The position numbers were made by a program, and so were the translations under genes. DNA of 64,000 nt. It comes from Kwoniella bestiolae CBS 10118. Taxonomy: Eukaryota; Basidiomycota; Tremellomycetes; Tremellales; Cryptococcaceae. The notes beneath the pieces were generated by a model. It was not told where the DNA came from and searched no databases. It worked only from the letters and a program-made list of their open reading frames with translations. The stretch lies in contig NC_089246.1 in the NCBI RefSeq assembly GCF_000512585.2, positions 1,860,001 through 1,924,000 of the forward strand. Reading direction: 5' to 3'. Below are positions 43,442-55,024 of the stretch, piece after piece (position 1 is the stretch's first letter; each line of letters starts with the position of its first letter).

Positions 43442-46061
43442 CTAGCCGCTTAATCCAGAGCACTCCCTTCGAGACCCGTTCCCGGACAAGAGCTTCCTAG
43501 CTTGACCACCTGCTTCCACATTGCGTTCGGGTTTCAATTCGGCCAGATCGACCTTCCAACAACGCTCGATGCCTACTAGTGCCTCAGCCCTATGGATTAC
43601 GCATACGCACACGGATTAGCTTAGATTCCATGCACTGAACGAAGCGCGTACTGACGCTAGTTTGATGTGTGCTAACTGTTGCAGATAGCTACTTATGAAC
43701 TGTACGTCTTTAACATATGGTGCAGCCGCTAAATGAGGGACAAAGTCAGTCCTCAAACCTTTATATGGTTTATTCAGAGAGCTCACCAAATAGATCCCCG
43801 CTAGCTTCCAATCTCTTGCTCTCCCAGATCAACAGCGTAGCAACTCTACAGCAGATTCTATGGGGTGGTTGTCATGAAAGTCAGCAGCAGCATTGTCAGG
43901 AAGGTGTCACCCACATGACAGCGAAAAGGTTGATATCGCCAATATTCTGCATCTGGTTCGTCAGCGAGGCGCTAAACCACGCACAGCGACCCAGACCCAC
44001 CGCATTTCTCAGCAGATGCAATACACCCAGGATCTTCCTAGCCGCTTCTAAAGCCCTTGGATCGGGCTGGTCGACCGAATCGATCGAATACAGTAGCATC
44101 TCCGTACAGAGGGTGATGAATTGCTATGGACGAATTGCATCAGCAGTGATACTGCGGCACATTGTAATAACCTACTATAGTCGCGGTATCAGCGGTGATT
44201 GTTGGTGTACCATCTGGCGATTTTTCCGTCTGCCTCAGCTCTGGAGGTATCATTTTGTTGAATCTAGCCATTGCACCTTCCAGTCTTTCTTGATCTGGGG
44301 ATGATGGGCGAAGGGAGACCTGATACATCAGCTCGATAGCGAAGAGGACGTATCCACTGAAGGATCGCGAAGAGTCAGCCAGCATATCGTCAACGGACCT
44401 GAGTCGAACTCACATTTCGGGCAGATGCTTCTGAGCACATGTTACAAGGGACGGATCGTCAAACAGATCAGTCACATGCTGATCGCACGTCGTTAGATGC
44501 GGGTCATTCTGTGATACGGTCAGCCATACATTCATGGAAGAATTTCTGACTCACAGTCTCGTACTCCGCCCATGGACGGGGAAGAGGAGTTCTGATTCTC
44601 TGCACATCAAATCCACCCGGAAGTTCAAATGAGATGGACGTGCATCGGTCGACCAAGTACAATGTCCAGCTGGAGTATTGGGTTTGATGAGCCGAAACTC
44701 ACAACCTGACAACTATGCAATCGACTCACAACGCATATATCCGATCCGCCAATTCCAGCTGCGAAAGAGCCGGACTGTCCCGTTTCCTTCCTTCTCCAGG
44801 AGTGAGTTCGCATAGGTAGTCGACAGAAGATCTTATGCTGTCCAGACCAGTCGCTATGGCAAGTCTAGGTACAATTCAGTATGCCATACGATGATGATAG
44901 AACTCACCGAACAGTCATGCCCATCATCGCCAAGCCCTGTTGGCTCAATTAGCACAGACCGATGTGAGTATACACCGTTTGCTCACCTCCATATGGCTAT
45001 CCACTCCAAAGAACCAAGTAGCAATCATAGTTCCCGCTCGGATCGCATCAAACACATGTTCCAGATTTTTCAAAGCTCGATCCAGCTGCTCCTTGGCTCT
45101 CTTCAAGAAGGTCATTTCTTGTCGTCGCAGCGATTCCAGGGGTGAACCTCTGCAAGTCATGAGGTACTGAAGCAGGTGTTCTTCAGCATAAACACAGACA
45201 CTCAAAAGTGAGATTAACCCACCATGGCATTCAACAAACACGGATGAGGACGTAACGCTGGGTCGGGTGATTGCAATCGAGTGTAGAAAGAGGAGATGTG
45301 CATGTCCACTCCAAAGACACGTTGGCCAGTGAAGTAGAGGAGTAGGCTGGGTTCGGTTCAGCCCGAGATCCTTTGAGATTGAACTTACAGATGGTCCCTT
45401 TCCACCACACTCAACTCTGTCTCTTCTGTCCTACCCAATACACCTTGCGCTAGTAGCGATGTGATGTCGACGTCATCCCAAGGTGAAGGCATGTTCTGCA
45501 CCGGTCCCATCATACTAGGCACCACACCGATCAAGTTGAACTCCTGACTCCACGGTGTGCTGTCGTAAGAGGTGGACATGGTCGAGCTGGACTGCAATGT
45601 GTCAAAGGGTCTTCCGCTACTAGGTGCACTATTTATGTCCATCTGTGAAAGAAGATCTATCGAAGAGGATGAAGACGAGTGGGTAGGGATGGAAGGTATC
45701 GTCGAGGGTTGAGCAGGAGGTGAGCTGTCGCTGACACTGGTCGGAGTGGGGTTGTATATACATTCTCTGTTCTTCTTTACGCAATTCGCACATGCTGGTT
45801 TCTCTGCGGGGCATCGCTAGAGGGACAGATAGGATGTGTCAGTTGAGCCATGTACGTCTGATGCATCTTGCTACTTACTATCTTTCGTGCTTTACATGAT
45901 TGACAGGCATCGCCTCTGTGTGAATGTACTGTTAGACCAACTCCCCGTCAACGACTAGTCAACTCACCGAGCGAGTGGTCCTAATATATGGGGTATCATC
46001 AGCACGGTATCCCCCTCTATCTGATGGTGATCCACTCACTGTGCTTGGGTACAGCGGGCAT
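43442..46061 (-). CDS. Zn2Cys6 transcription factor
   Basis: This is a fungal binuclear-zinc-cluster regulator, nuclear. The start chosen is the ATG at 46061 because splicing two small exons gives the in-frame MPAVPKHRPLARGDACQSCK. The cluster is CQSCKARKIRCPAEKPAC followed by ANCVKKNREC, with spacing C-x2-C-x6-C-x6-C-x2-C-x6-C. A Ser/Pro-rich region follows. The middle homology part is present in pieces: LLLYFTGQRVFGVDMHISSF, LQSPDPALRPHPCLLNAMV, TFLKRAKEQLDRALKNLEHV, YVLFAIELMYQVSLRPSS and LEAARKILGVLHLLRNA. The end at 43442 (KLLSGNGSRRECSGLSG) is the most reasonable frame but is less certain. About twelve exons are needed. Its target is unknown. The nearest genes are an RTA1-like protein and a secreted carboxylesterase. 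Confidence 0.85.
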
Positions 46062-46446
46062 GCTGCAGGTGTGATCTTGTCTATAGATTAATCGTGAGGA
46101 AGGATGTTAGTTGATGACAGAGTGAGTGATAACAAGTGCTCCTTGAGATGAATGCTGTGTTTACACTTTTCATGCTTATTCATTCGTTTAACTTACGTAA
46201 CGTACCTTGCTTAAATGCGGCATCTTAGAATTCTCGTCTTCGACTAATGAGTGATTGCTTCCATAAATCGGCGAGTCCATTCGATACATATCCCAGCAGG
46301 TCTCTGACTTCACGGTGATCCAGGCACTTGTTTATTATGTCTACATCATATTATTATGTTCCCATTTTATTGCAGAGCGGTTCCTTATTAACTTGAATTC
46401 ATTCCCAGTTGTCTCTTCTCCAACCCCAAGAGGTTTTAACGGGCAG
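46062..46446. promoter_or_regulatory. Upstream region of the Zn-cluster regulator
   Basis: This 385-bp stretch holds the promoter of the minus-strand regulator and the 3' UTR of the esterase. An ATG with the codons MPHLSK near 46223 could start the gene upstream, but the frame does not join the zinc cluster through the visible splice sites. Confidence 0.4.
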
Positions 46447-48729
46447 CTATCCCAAAAAGCCGAGGGCAGCATCCAGCTGAGCTCTTCGGTTCGTGTTGGA
46501 GGTCATGCCGGTGCTATTTGACTTGAAAGACATGATTGACGACTTTGATTGTGCATAGTCCTCCCATTCCAAATCTAAACGCATTGCTTCAGCTTGGCTT
46601 TTGTGTCAAGGGAAGCACACGTCGCAGCCCAGACTTACCTTTGGTTGAGGGATTGCCGGTGTGCACGAATGAGATAAGAGCTCGGCGCATATCCGTTCCG
46701 AGCTGCTGACCCCCTCTGGTCGCCGAGATCGTAGATCCAAACCACCAAGGAGTATCACCAGAGTGTGTCACCCCGAATTTTGCCTGAGTGGCACTGCTTG
46801 CGATGGCATCGGTCTGTTGACCAAAGCTTTTTGCCAAATGTTCCGTCAAGTTCCGCTGCAAAGAAATATATGCGATAAGAGTTCAAACCACTCACGAATA
46901 GCCATAAACGGGTCTGGATTGGTTGACAAAGGCATTGAGTAGAAACTCTCTGTTTGCATGAAACAGGATATCGTTAGAAGCAGCGGCGGTACGAAGGAAA
47001 GCGGGCGGATAGGTGGGTACGAAGGAGGCATTTGCGATTGAAGGAAGGATTTCACTATCCGAGAAGCTGCCGCTTTGTCAGCCGACTGATCCCGTTCACC
47101 ATCATCCAGCTCAGGAGGCTCTCACTTCGCGTAAAGAGGCCATAAAGTGGATCCAAGCTTAGGGGTCAACGTCAAGAACGAGCTTCCCAAGTAGTTCGCC
47201 CCGTTTGCGGACGTGTTGAGAGGGTACGTAACGAAGCCTGTGAACTCGTCCGTCGTGGTACCCACCATCAAGGGGACATTGGCCACCTTGCCCTGTCGAA
47301 TCAGGTCTTTAGGATCCAATGGGATCGCATCATCACCGAAAGTTGGGCCAAAATTGGATCCAAACATGTCCGAGCCGATGGAGTTCACGGCGGTCCACAT
47401 GTCTGCCTCGGGGACGGATCGCATACATTCCACTGGGTCGGAAGAATCGACACAATTGGTCAAATTATAAAGGGTGTTCTGATAGCCGAGATACTTGAAG
47501 GGACCATTGTCATGGAGTCAGCGATAAGGGCATTCCCGTAACCAGAACGTTTCCAATCGCTTACAGCATCACGACCGTAATGCCAACCAAAAGCACCGGA
47601 AGAAACAAAAGCGCCGGAGAACAGTCCTTCGGGCTTTTGACCTTCTATTACTAATTGTCCGACGACTGATCCCTATTAAACCAGAGGAACATCAGCCGGA
47701 TCAACAGCAACTGAAACTGGAAACACGACTGACCCCACCCGCACTTTGTCCGTAAATTGTCACTTTGTCCGGATCACCACCAAAATCGTAAATATGTTTT
47801 TTCACCCATTGTAAAGCCAAGCGCTGGTCCAGTATACCAGTATTGGTGGCGCCTACTTCGATCGCCTGTGCGCCAAGGAGACCTCCGTACGCTGAGACTC
47901 TGTAATTGATAGAGACAAACACTATTGGCTGGCCAAGTGCGATCGAATCTTGCACAAGCTGACCTGGGTTGTAAGCCTCAAGCATGCTATGGGGATCCAT
48001 TGATCGAGGACATCAGTGTCGTTGGAACACAGGACGTTCATCAATCGGAAGACGGAACGGTTCCCCCGGTCCAGGAATCAAGGAGACTTACCTGTATCCG
48101 CTCACATAGTTTCCACCGTAGATCTGTGATGAATTATCAGCAGATTGCCTTGGACACATATATGGGCTGCACTGACCCAAACGAGAACAGGAAGTTTCTC
48201 CCCACTTTCCACGCCAGTGTGCCGAACGACGTTGAGCTGCAGGCAGTTTTCTGTCGAGACCTGAGATACCGAATTAGACCCATCAACACACATGTTTTCG
48301 GTGACCAAAGGTTTTAGTCGTCGAGGAACAAAAGATAGGCTCACGTTGTTGCCCGGTTGAGCACACACTGGGGGAGGCGTCGTCGCATTGAAAAATGTGA
48401 CATTGTCTGGGCTCCAAGGCTGAGGACGCTGGAATCGTAATCTCCCGATGGGAGGTTGAGCGAAGGGAATGCCTGAAGTGTTGATCGGTTCGTCAGCTCG
48501 AGACAGAAACCCGAATCTTCGTGGTCAACGTACCGACGAATTGCTCTAGATTGGTGGTCGCATTGAGATAACCTTGGTAGGTGACCTGTTCTCCCCCTTC
48601 ATAAATCGTTTTAACCTGGGGCGTGGCATTAACGTAGTCTCTTGTTACCTCTACCGGACCCGCCGCTGTGAGCGAGATTGCAGTAAGAACTGAAGCGATT
48701 GTCGCCAAGTTAGTAAAGTGTGACCTCAT
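46447..48729 (-). CDS. Secreted type-B carboxylesterase/lipase
   Basis: This is an extracellular alpha/beta hydrolase of the carboxylesterase B (cholinesterase-like) family. The ATG at 48729 gives the signal peptide MRSHFTNLATIASVLTAISL. Conserved segments are GIPFAQPPIGRLRFQRPQPW, ENCLQLNVV with the expected Cys, the oxyanion region IYGGNYVSG, NYRVSAYGGLLGA, and the nucleophile elbow VTIYGQSAGG. GTTTDEFTGFVTYPL carries the region of the acid residue. The His is in FGVTHSGDTPWWFG. The final exon begins after an intron whose in-frame readthrough is spurious; it reads DLEWEDYAQSKSSIMSFKSN and ends LDAALGFLG at 46447. The oxyanion sequence is YGGN rather than the common HGGG/HGGA form. Several Asn-x-Ser/Thr sites fit secretion. 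About 550 aa. TATA box at about 48793-48798. Confidence 0.93.
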
Positions 48730-50360
48730 GTTTCAGAAAGGATAATCGAACATTGATGAAGCAAGGGGGAGCACGCTGCTGAAGAGCATTCTTATATACC
48801 TCGTCCGATTGACCTATCAGACAAATCGGACGATAAGCATTTTATTCTTGCCGAGGCCATGATAAGCTTTCACAGGAGTTGTGGAAGAGTACAGTTTCGA
48901 CCAAAATCACCTTATCAATACGTGACTTTGACTGTATATGGTTTCGGTAAAAGGTTTTGCCGAAATCGTGAACTTTTAACCGAAATTCGGTAGAACAGGC
49001 CATCCTGGGTAGACTTTTCGGCGCAGTGCAAATCAGAGGACGGCCCAATGTATGCTCATAGAGCAAATATCTCGAGGTGTGTGCGGAAGTGGATTGTCCC
49101 TGACATAGACCCCCAAAGCTGGAAGTGTCACCGATAGTACGTAGAATGAAGATTTCGCGGTTCAATGGGGAAGCCTGACGACCAGTCTCTCGCCTCTTAT
49201 CGCAGACATTGGTGTGAGCTTAATAAGCAAGGAAGTTCTATACGGGACATGGGGTATCAAGAGGCACAAGCAGAGCTGTTCGCGGGACCGTGATACAAGG
49301 ATTCCTTTCTGGCACCGGTCCATTCAAATATTATACTTAGTCGTCATATCATCTTTATTTCATCATTGTGTTTGCCAGCGGCCCCTCACCGCTGTCTACA
49401 CTGTTTCAGCATAAAACTACACCCTCATACTTTTACAACTCTTCCAGACCTCTTCTACACACAGTATCGTCATGAGCCTACTCGTTAATGAGATCCTCTG
49501 GGTTATGGAAAGATCTTGGGTGGTTAGACGGGATGAATAACGTTGTGGGATGGAACGTGAGGACTTACAACCATAGTGATAGCGAATGGCGTATGTGAGG
49601 AGGGGTGTGAATTGATTTAGTAGTCGTGTCTTGTCTTGTCTTGTCTTGTTCGTTCAGTATGAGTGATCCAATAAGTACAATTGATGATGACTGAGGTGGA
49701 GTAGACGGTGAGTCTATGAAGTGGTGATCGGCGACAAGGAAGGTCGAAATAAGAACCGCCTTCGCTTTTGGCAAAGATTGAATCAATATTCCACCAGCTA
49801 TCTCGGAATACAGATCTGAGTAATTGCCCCTTGCGATCAATTCAAAAGTTGCGATGGCGTTTTGTTGCCCTGTCCCCGCTTTTTGGGTCCTGCTTATCAT
49901 TATTTATTTAAAACTCTACAAATACACTTTTTCCGCTTAATTTGTAGTTACGAAACACAACTGGCTTAAGAATGCTGACAGTCTGGACAGTGATGTCTAC
50001 TCAGGCTCTACAAGGTATTGACGAAACGAAATGTTCAAGTGCCATTGAGACATGTATATATGCTTGTGTGTGCTTCTCCACTGGTGAGTGCGAGTCTGTG
50101 CGATGGTTTACCAAAAAACACAACGTGGTAAGCCACATCAACGACCTCATCTGGTTCGGTCTTGATGCATTAAAAGTATTATTCTGATTGCGCTACAGAT
50201 GAAATATTTGCGTGAGGCTCAACGTCAATGTCGGGGAAACTTCCTCTTGCACATCTTGTATCACAGTGCTGGGTTCCGCAGGCAGCATCGTTCACCCAGC
50301 AGTTTGTCGAAAGGGCGAGAAGAGAGTGGCAAAGTATGCATGTTGTATGATATCTAGATT
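48730..50360. other. Gene-poor region (1.6 kb) with a CTTGT repeat
   Basis: It contains the esterase promoter on the left and the 3' flank of the hydroxyacid dehydrogenase on the right. (CTTGT)4 lies at 49630-49649. Minus-strand ORFs at 48842-49165 and 49565-49900 and a + ORF at 49972-50187 have no recognisable features. Confidence 0.5.
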
Positions 50361-51868
50361 CTATCGATGTTCGGGGACCTTTATGATAACAAGGTTAGCG
50401 GGTCTATCTGACGCAGAAAGCAAATATGGTGATTCACTTACTATGTTGGGCAAAGGTTCATCTTTCAGCGCTGCAAGGATATTGTCTAAAACCATTAAAG
50501 CCATCTTATCACGACTATCCCACGTTCTGAATTTTCCAGTTGCGTCAGCAAAACCCTTCCTTTGTCTCGTCCATGCTACAGGAGACGACTCACTCCGTTC
50601 CCATGTGAGGGAGTAACGTCACATTGGGATATTGGAATAGCTCCGGATTGATGGCTGGCTCGTCTGGATAGACGTCAAGACCGACCCCATGTAGCTTTTG
50701 GGATTCAAGTGCGTCGAGAAGGGCAGTCTCGTCTACCAAACCGCCTCTACAGTACAGAATTTGAGCATTACTTCGAGAGAAATATCAGGTTTTATATTTG
50801 CTTACCTAGCGGTATTGACAAGCACGCTCTTCGGCTTCATTGCGTCAAATTGAGCTTTCCCAAAGATGTTCCTGGTATGATCGTTCAGCTATGCCAAATG
50901 TTCTTGTCAACTCAATTTTCCATGAACGTGTTGGCTGCAAAGGTAACATGATGTATGCACTGACGGGAAGATGGATTGAAACAACATCTGATTCTGCAAG
51001 CAGTTCATCCAGAGTTGCCTTGTACTCTATCGGAAAATCTGAAGGAGGGTTCGCAACTTCACGGCGATTATGATAGAGTATTCTCATACCCCAACCCAAA
51101 GCCATACGTCTAGCGACTACCGTACCTATCCCTCCCAGACCAATTATGCCCAAGGTTTTGTACTCGGGATCCCGAGCGAGTGGTAATGCTTTCTTCCATT
51201 TGCCTGTGATTGTCATCGAATCATGAGTTTGGAGATCCTCATTCGGGAAGAGCCAGGTAGACATTTACCTTCACGACAGGCTACCTCAGCTCTCGAGAAC
51301 TGCCGCATGGCTGATATTATCAGGTATGTAGAGGTAGTCGCTGTCGCATCATCGACAGCGGACGGTGTATGGGTTACCTGTCGAAGATTTGCGAACATAA
51401 GTGGTGGATGATTTCTAAGTGGTATTGATGCACTCACAGTGACTCCTTACTTCTCGGCTGCAGCCACGTCTATATCATCGTATCCCGCTCCTACTACAGG
51501 CGCAATGCGTGTTAGTTCTTGCCAATTTCATCATGAAGCTGGGAGCTGACGTACAATGGGAGACTGTTTTGCAAGTCTCGGGTAAACAACTGAAGAATTC
51601 TTCGCCCAGGTATCCAAAGTAACTTCCCGGATCCCGATAATGGTAGATAGCAGTGAGACCTCGATACTTGGTCTTCAAATCTTCCTGAAACTCTGGCATG
51701 CTCTTCGATGAGAGCTCTACGATGTCGGCAAAGGGTGAGACCCTGGCGAAAAACTGTTCGCGGATATAGGGCATGGGACCTGCAGATCGATAATCGATCA
51801 GCTGCAGTGTTCCTCGTGATTCGCGGACAGCACTCACCCATCAAAAGTACCACCCTGCGGGACGACAT
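50361..51868 (-). CDS. D-isomer-specific 2-hydroxyacid dehydrogenase
   Basis: This is an NAD(P)-dependent reductase/dehydrogenase of the glyoxylate/hydroxypyruvate/D-lactate dehydrogenase family. The ATG at 51868 opens MSSRRVVLLM, spliced to GPMPYIREQFFARV. Domain order is the catalytic N-part (ADIVELSSKSMPEFQEDL, then CASGAGYDDIDVAAAEK and VTHTPSAVDDATATTS), the Rossmann part (TLGIIGLGGIGTVVARRMAL) and the return of the catalytic part. The three catalytic residues are visible: Arg in SVLVNTARGGLVDE, Glu in GLDVYPDEP, and His in VTLLPHMGTE. A last intron splits PLPNI from the terminal VPEHR at 50361, the typical fungal ending. Six or seven exons give about 330-345 aa. It shares a 337-bp divergent promoter with the L-lactate dehydrogenase gene, which suggests co-regulated hydroxyacid metabolism. 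Confidence 0.92.
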
Positions 51869-52205
51869 ACTGGGGCAGCTAAACTTGGTAAGAATGTTGA
51901 TTGGAAGGATACACAAAGCTTCCGGCCAACGGGGGTATACTTATAACAATGTCATATGCCTGCCGAGAACTCCAATCGCAAGCAACACGGAAATACAAAT
52001 GAGCGACAGGCACGATGCAAAAGATGAGTACGGATATACGGCAGATCTGGTGTGAGCGGATCTACACAGCCGGAACACATTGCACCAGTCCGAAAAGCCT
52101 ACACTGGTGATCGAGTTTGTCAACACTCAGATAAATTTGGATACATAACTTAACTGGTCATTTTTACAATTCCAAGATCGAGACGTCTTCCATAAGGTCT
52201 TCAAC
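51869..52205. promoter_or_regulatory. Bidirectional promoter of the two hydroxyacid dehydrogenase genes
   Basis: It is 337 bp long and separates the minus-strand D-hydroxyacid dehydrogenase from the + strand flavocytochrome b2 gene. No sharp TATA box is seen close to either ATG. Sites for the downstream Zn-cluster regulator are plausible but not identified. Confidence 0.5.
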
Positions 52206-54561
52206 ATGATTACACAGATACTACCGGCCTCGCGTACTGCAGCCAGAAATCTTACATCAGTCGGTCTCATTTCTAAAGCCAGAAAGTCGGCAACACGGTC
52301 TTATATAAGTAATCTGCATCCGTCTTCCAAAAGATCTCCAGGTGGTTGTCTCACAATATTGGCATTGACGGGAGGTGTTCTCGCTGTGAGCCGCAGAATC
52401 TAAACTTGGAGGGTAAAGGCTGATATCTGACTAGATTGGCCTTCTCACCCGCCCCATTGTTGCCGAGAGCCAGGTTAACGTGGAGAAAGAACAACGAGAG
52501 GATATAGATGGGGTTGTGTCTGGCGCGAAGGGTTCCAAGAAACAGCACAAGAAGTCTGAAGTGGATGCTGCTGAGGACTTGCGCGGGGAGCATGGACCAG
52601 ATGCCGAGGTACAGGGCCAGTACTTGTCGTTGAAAGAAGTAGCGAGACATAATTTATCCCAGGATGCGTGGGTGGTAGTAGAAGGGAAGGTTTTCGAGTG
52701 AGTTGATCTAATTATGCTGCCTTCCATGCATGACGTACCTTTCGACAAAACACAGTTGCTGATGTCACTCCCCTCCAGCGTGTCTGATTTCCACAAATAC
52801 CACCCTGGAGGATCAGCAATAATTGTAGCAAACGCCGGACGAGATGTCACGTGAATGAGATGTTCTTTTCTCTTATTTTGATCTCAATAATGGAGAGCAA
52901 CGGAATTGCTGACTATAGTCACCGTTGTAGTGAGATCTTCAAGCCAGTTCATCCCCCGAAAACCCTTGAGAATAACCTTCCTCCCGAGAGCTTCAAGGGA
53001 TATGTCAACCCCGAAGAGGTGGCTGCTGTGAGTTCCTCATCAAATTCCGGTTTGAGGTTCAAACGAAGTTGACTCGGGTACAGTCCGCAACAGCAGTGAA
53101 AGCTGAACAGGAGCGGGTAGCCAGTGCACGGTCCAAACTCCCTCCTCCAGAGACCATGTTGGGACTAGATGAGATCGAGGTGAGCTCGATAGTCAGCTTC
53201 ATCTATTGTCAGAGGTACTGACTCGTTGCATGAAGGAAGCGGCAAAGTCTTTCTTGAGCCCCAGGGTTGCCAATTACTATAGTGCATCATCGCTCGACGG
53301 TTACTCCACTGCAGAAAATCGCAGTGCTTTCCGAAAATGTCGTTTGCTGCCTAGAATCATGAAAAACGTCAATACCGTCGCTCCGCAAACAACCATATTT
53401 GGCATACCGTCGGCTCTACCTATCTATGTGTCCCCTTCCTCGAACGCTTTACTGGGTCATCCAGACGGAGAATTGAATATAACCCGAGGAGTAAGTTCCT
53501 TGCTGTTGATCCGTGCAACTTAGCTGATCTGATCGTTAGGCTGCGAAGACGGGAATTGTGCAGGGTATTTCTGCTGCGGCATCATTTCCCCTCGAAGAGA
53601 TTTTAGATGAAAAGGATCGGATGGATGAAGCAATTGGAGAGAAAATGGGAATAGTCTACCAGGTATATCTGCAAAAGGATCGATCGAAACATGAAGCACA
53701 AGTTCGAGAAGCGGTAGAAAGGGGCTGCCAGTGAGTAGCTGTCCCGAAGCGATGCTGTTGCGACCTGGCTTTTAACACTTGGATAGGGCATTGCTTCTGA
53801 CTGTGGACTCAAATGTCGGTGATCTTCGACAGAGTACGGAGAAGCTGAAGGGTACCACCGGAGACATCCAGCCGGGGAGGAGGATGGACCCCTTCTCTGA
53901 TCCACCTGGCTATCACGATCCGACACAGGAGTGGAAAGATCTCGTCAAGCTGAAAGAACTGGCTCAGGGTGTTCCTATCTACCTGAAGGGTGTCTGTCAT
54001 ATCGATGTGAGTTCTGTATGAGCGGTGTTTGCAGGTTCATTGATACGCGATCCACCCACCCCAGGACGTGAGAAAAGCCAAGGAGGCTGGCTTAGCAGGG
54101 TGCATATTCTCCAATCACGGAGGTAGACAACTTGACCAGTAAGTCCTCTTGTCACGTTCTGCTCAACCGGAATTGACAAGAGAGTTTGATAGAGCCCGAA
54201 CAGGTTTTGATAGCTTGCGGCAAATCTACTACGAAGACCCAAAGTTGTGCAAAGAAATTGAGCTGTATATCGATGGTGGTGTCAGACGCGGGACTGATGT
54301 GCTTCAGGCTCTGGCATTCGGAGCTCGTGGAGTTGGTTTAGGAAGACCGTTCCTCTACGCTCAGGCAGCGTATGGAGAGCAAGGTGTCATCAGGACAGTG
54401 CGAAGTAAGTGTGACCGCAACCGTAATGCATATCACCAAACTGACCAGAGGTCACAGTACTAGAGAACGAGATCCTGAACGCGATGCGACTCATGAGTGT
54501 CACCAAGATTGAAGAAATCAAACCCAGTATGGTGGAGTGTCTTCAGGAGATATGGAAGTAG
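52206..54561 (+). CDS. Flavocytochrome b2: L-lactate:cytochrome c oxidoreductase
   Basis: This mitochondrial intermembrane-space enzyme oxidises L-lactate to pyruvate and passes electrons via FMN and a cytochrome b5-type heme to cytochrome c. The N-terminus MITQILPASRTAARNLTSVG is a basic presequence, followed by a hydrophobic sorting segment (CLTILALTGGVLA). An unusually charged linker (residues about 70-115) precedes the b5 domain. That domain has VEGKVFDVSDFHKYHPGGSA with the HPGG heme ligand, and VHPPKTLENN with the second ligand. The FMN domain includes AAKTGIVQGISAAASFPLEE, YQVYLQKDRSKHE, LLLTVDSNVGDLRQSTEKLK, VPIYLKGVC, FSNHGGRQLD with the catalytic His and Arg, and ELYIDGGVRRGTDVLQALAF with GLGRPFLYAQAAYGE. 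It ends VECLQEIWK at 54561. About ten exons. Glycolate or mandelate oxidase is less likely because of the fused b5 domain. Confidence 0.93.
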
Positions 54562-55024
54562 TTCGCATGTAATCACTCCATTCGTAGGGATAGCGTCGCC
54601 TGAGAAAAGATCGTTGGGTGCTTATCCTGACCACTTTTATCGACTGTTAACAGTTGAGAGCATGTCACAGCTGTTCCACGCGTACTCGAAGTCTCACAAA
54701 TTGAACCATGATGGATGTCGCAAGCTCCGTGATACCTCAGATCACCCAATGATTGTTTTTTCATCATTCACTCGCCAAAATGGTGTTAAGAACCGCACAG
54801 GATTCAGTGAGCTCGTGATATTTCACTTGTGGTACCCGTCCAAGCACAACACAAGGGAATGTCCGGAATTACAGAGGTTATCCCGGAATTAAGAATGGGA
54901 AAGACGGAACCAAACCGGATATGGCTTCGCCGTCAACAAACCATTATCCGTTCCTCATTGTTGTCTAATTCCATGCAATGAATCTCGTTCACTACCTTTT
55001 GCCAAAAACCCTCGGCTTCTCAAC
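54562..55024. other. Intergenic region before the second Zn-cluster regulator
   Basis: I see no supported gene in these 463 bp; the + strand ORF that covers much of it (54497-54892) is the read-through of the last dehydrogenase exon in another frame. Confidence 0.5.

Noticed and set aside
46190..46230. Upstream ATG (MPHLSK) as start of the Zn-cluster regulator
   Set aside because: Joining it through visible splice sites puts the zinc cluster out of frame; the ATG at 46061 fits.
48842..49900. Minus-strand ORFs in the 1.6-kb spacer right of the esterase
   Set aside because: No homology features, poor start context and no splice-supported continuation.
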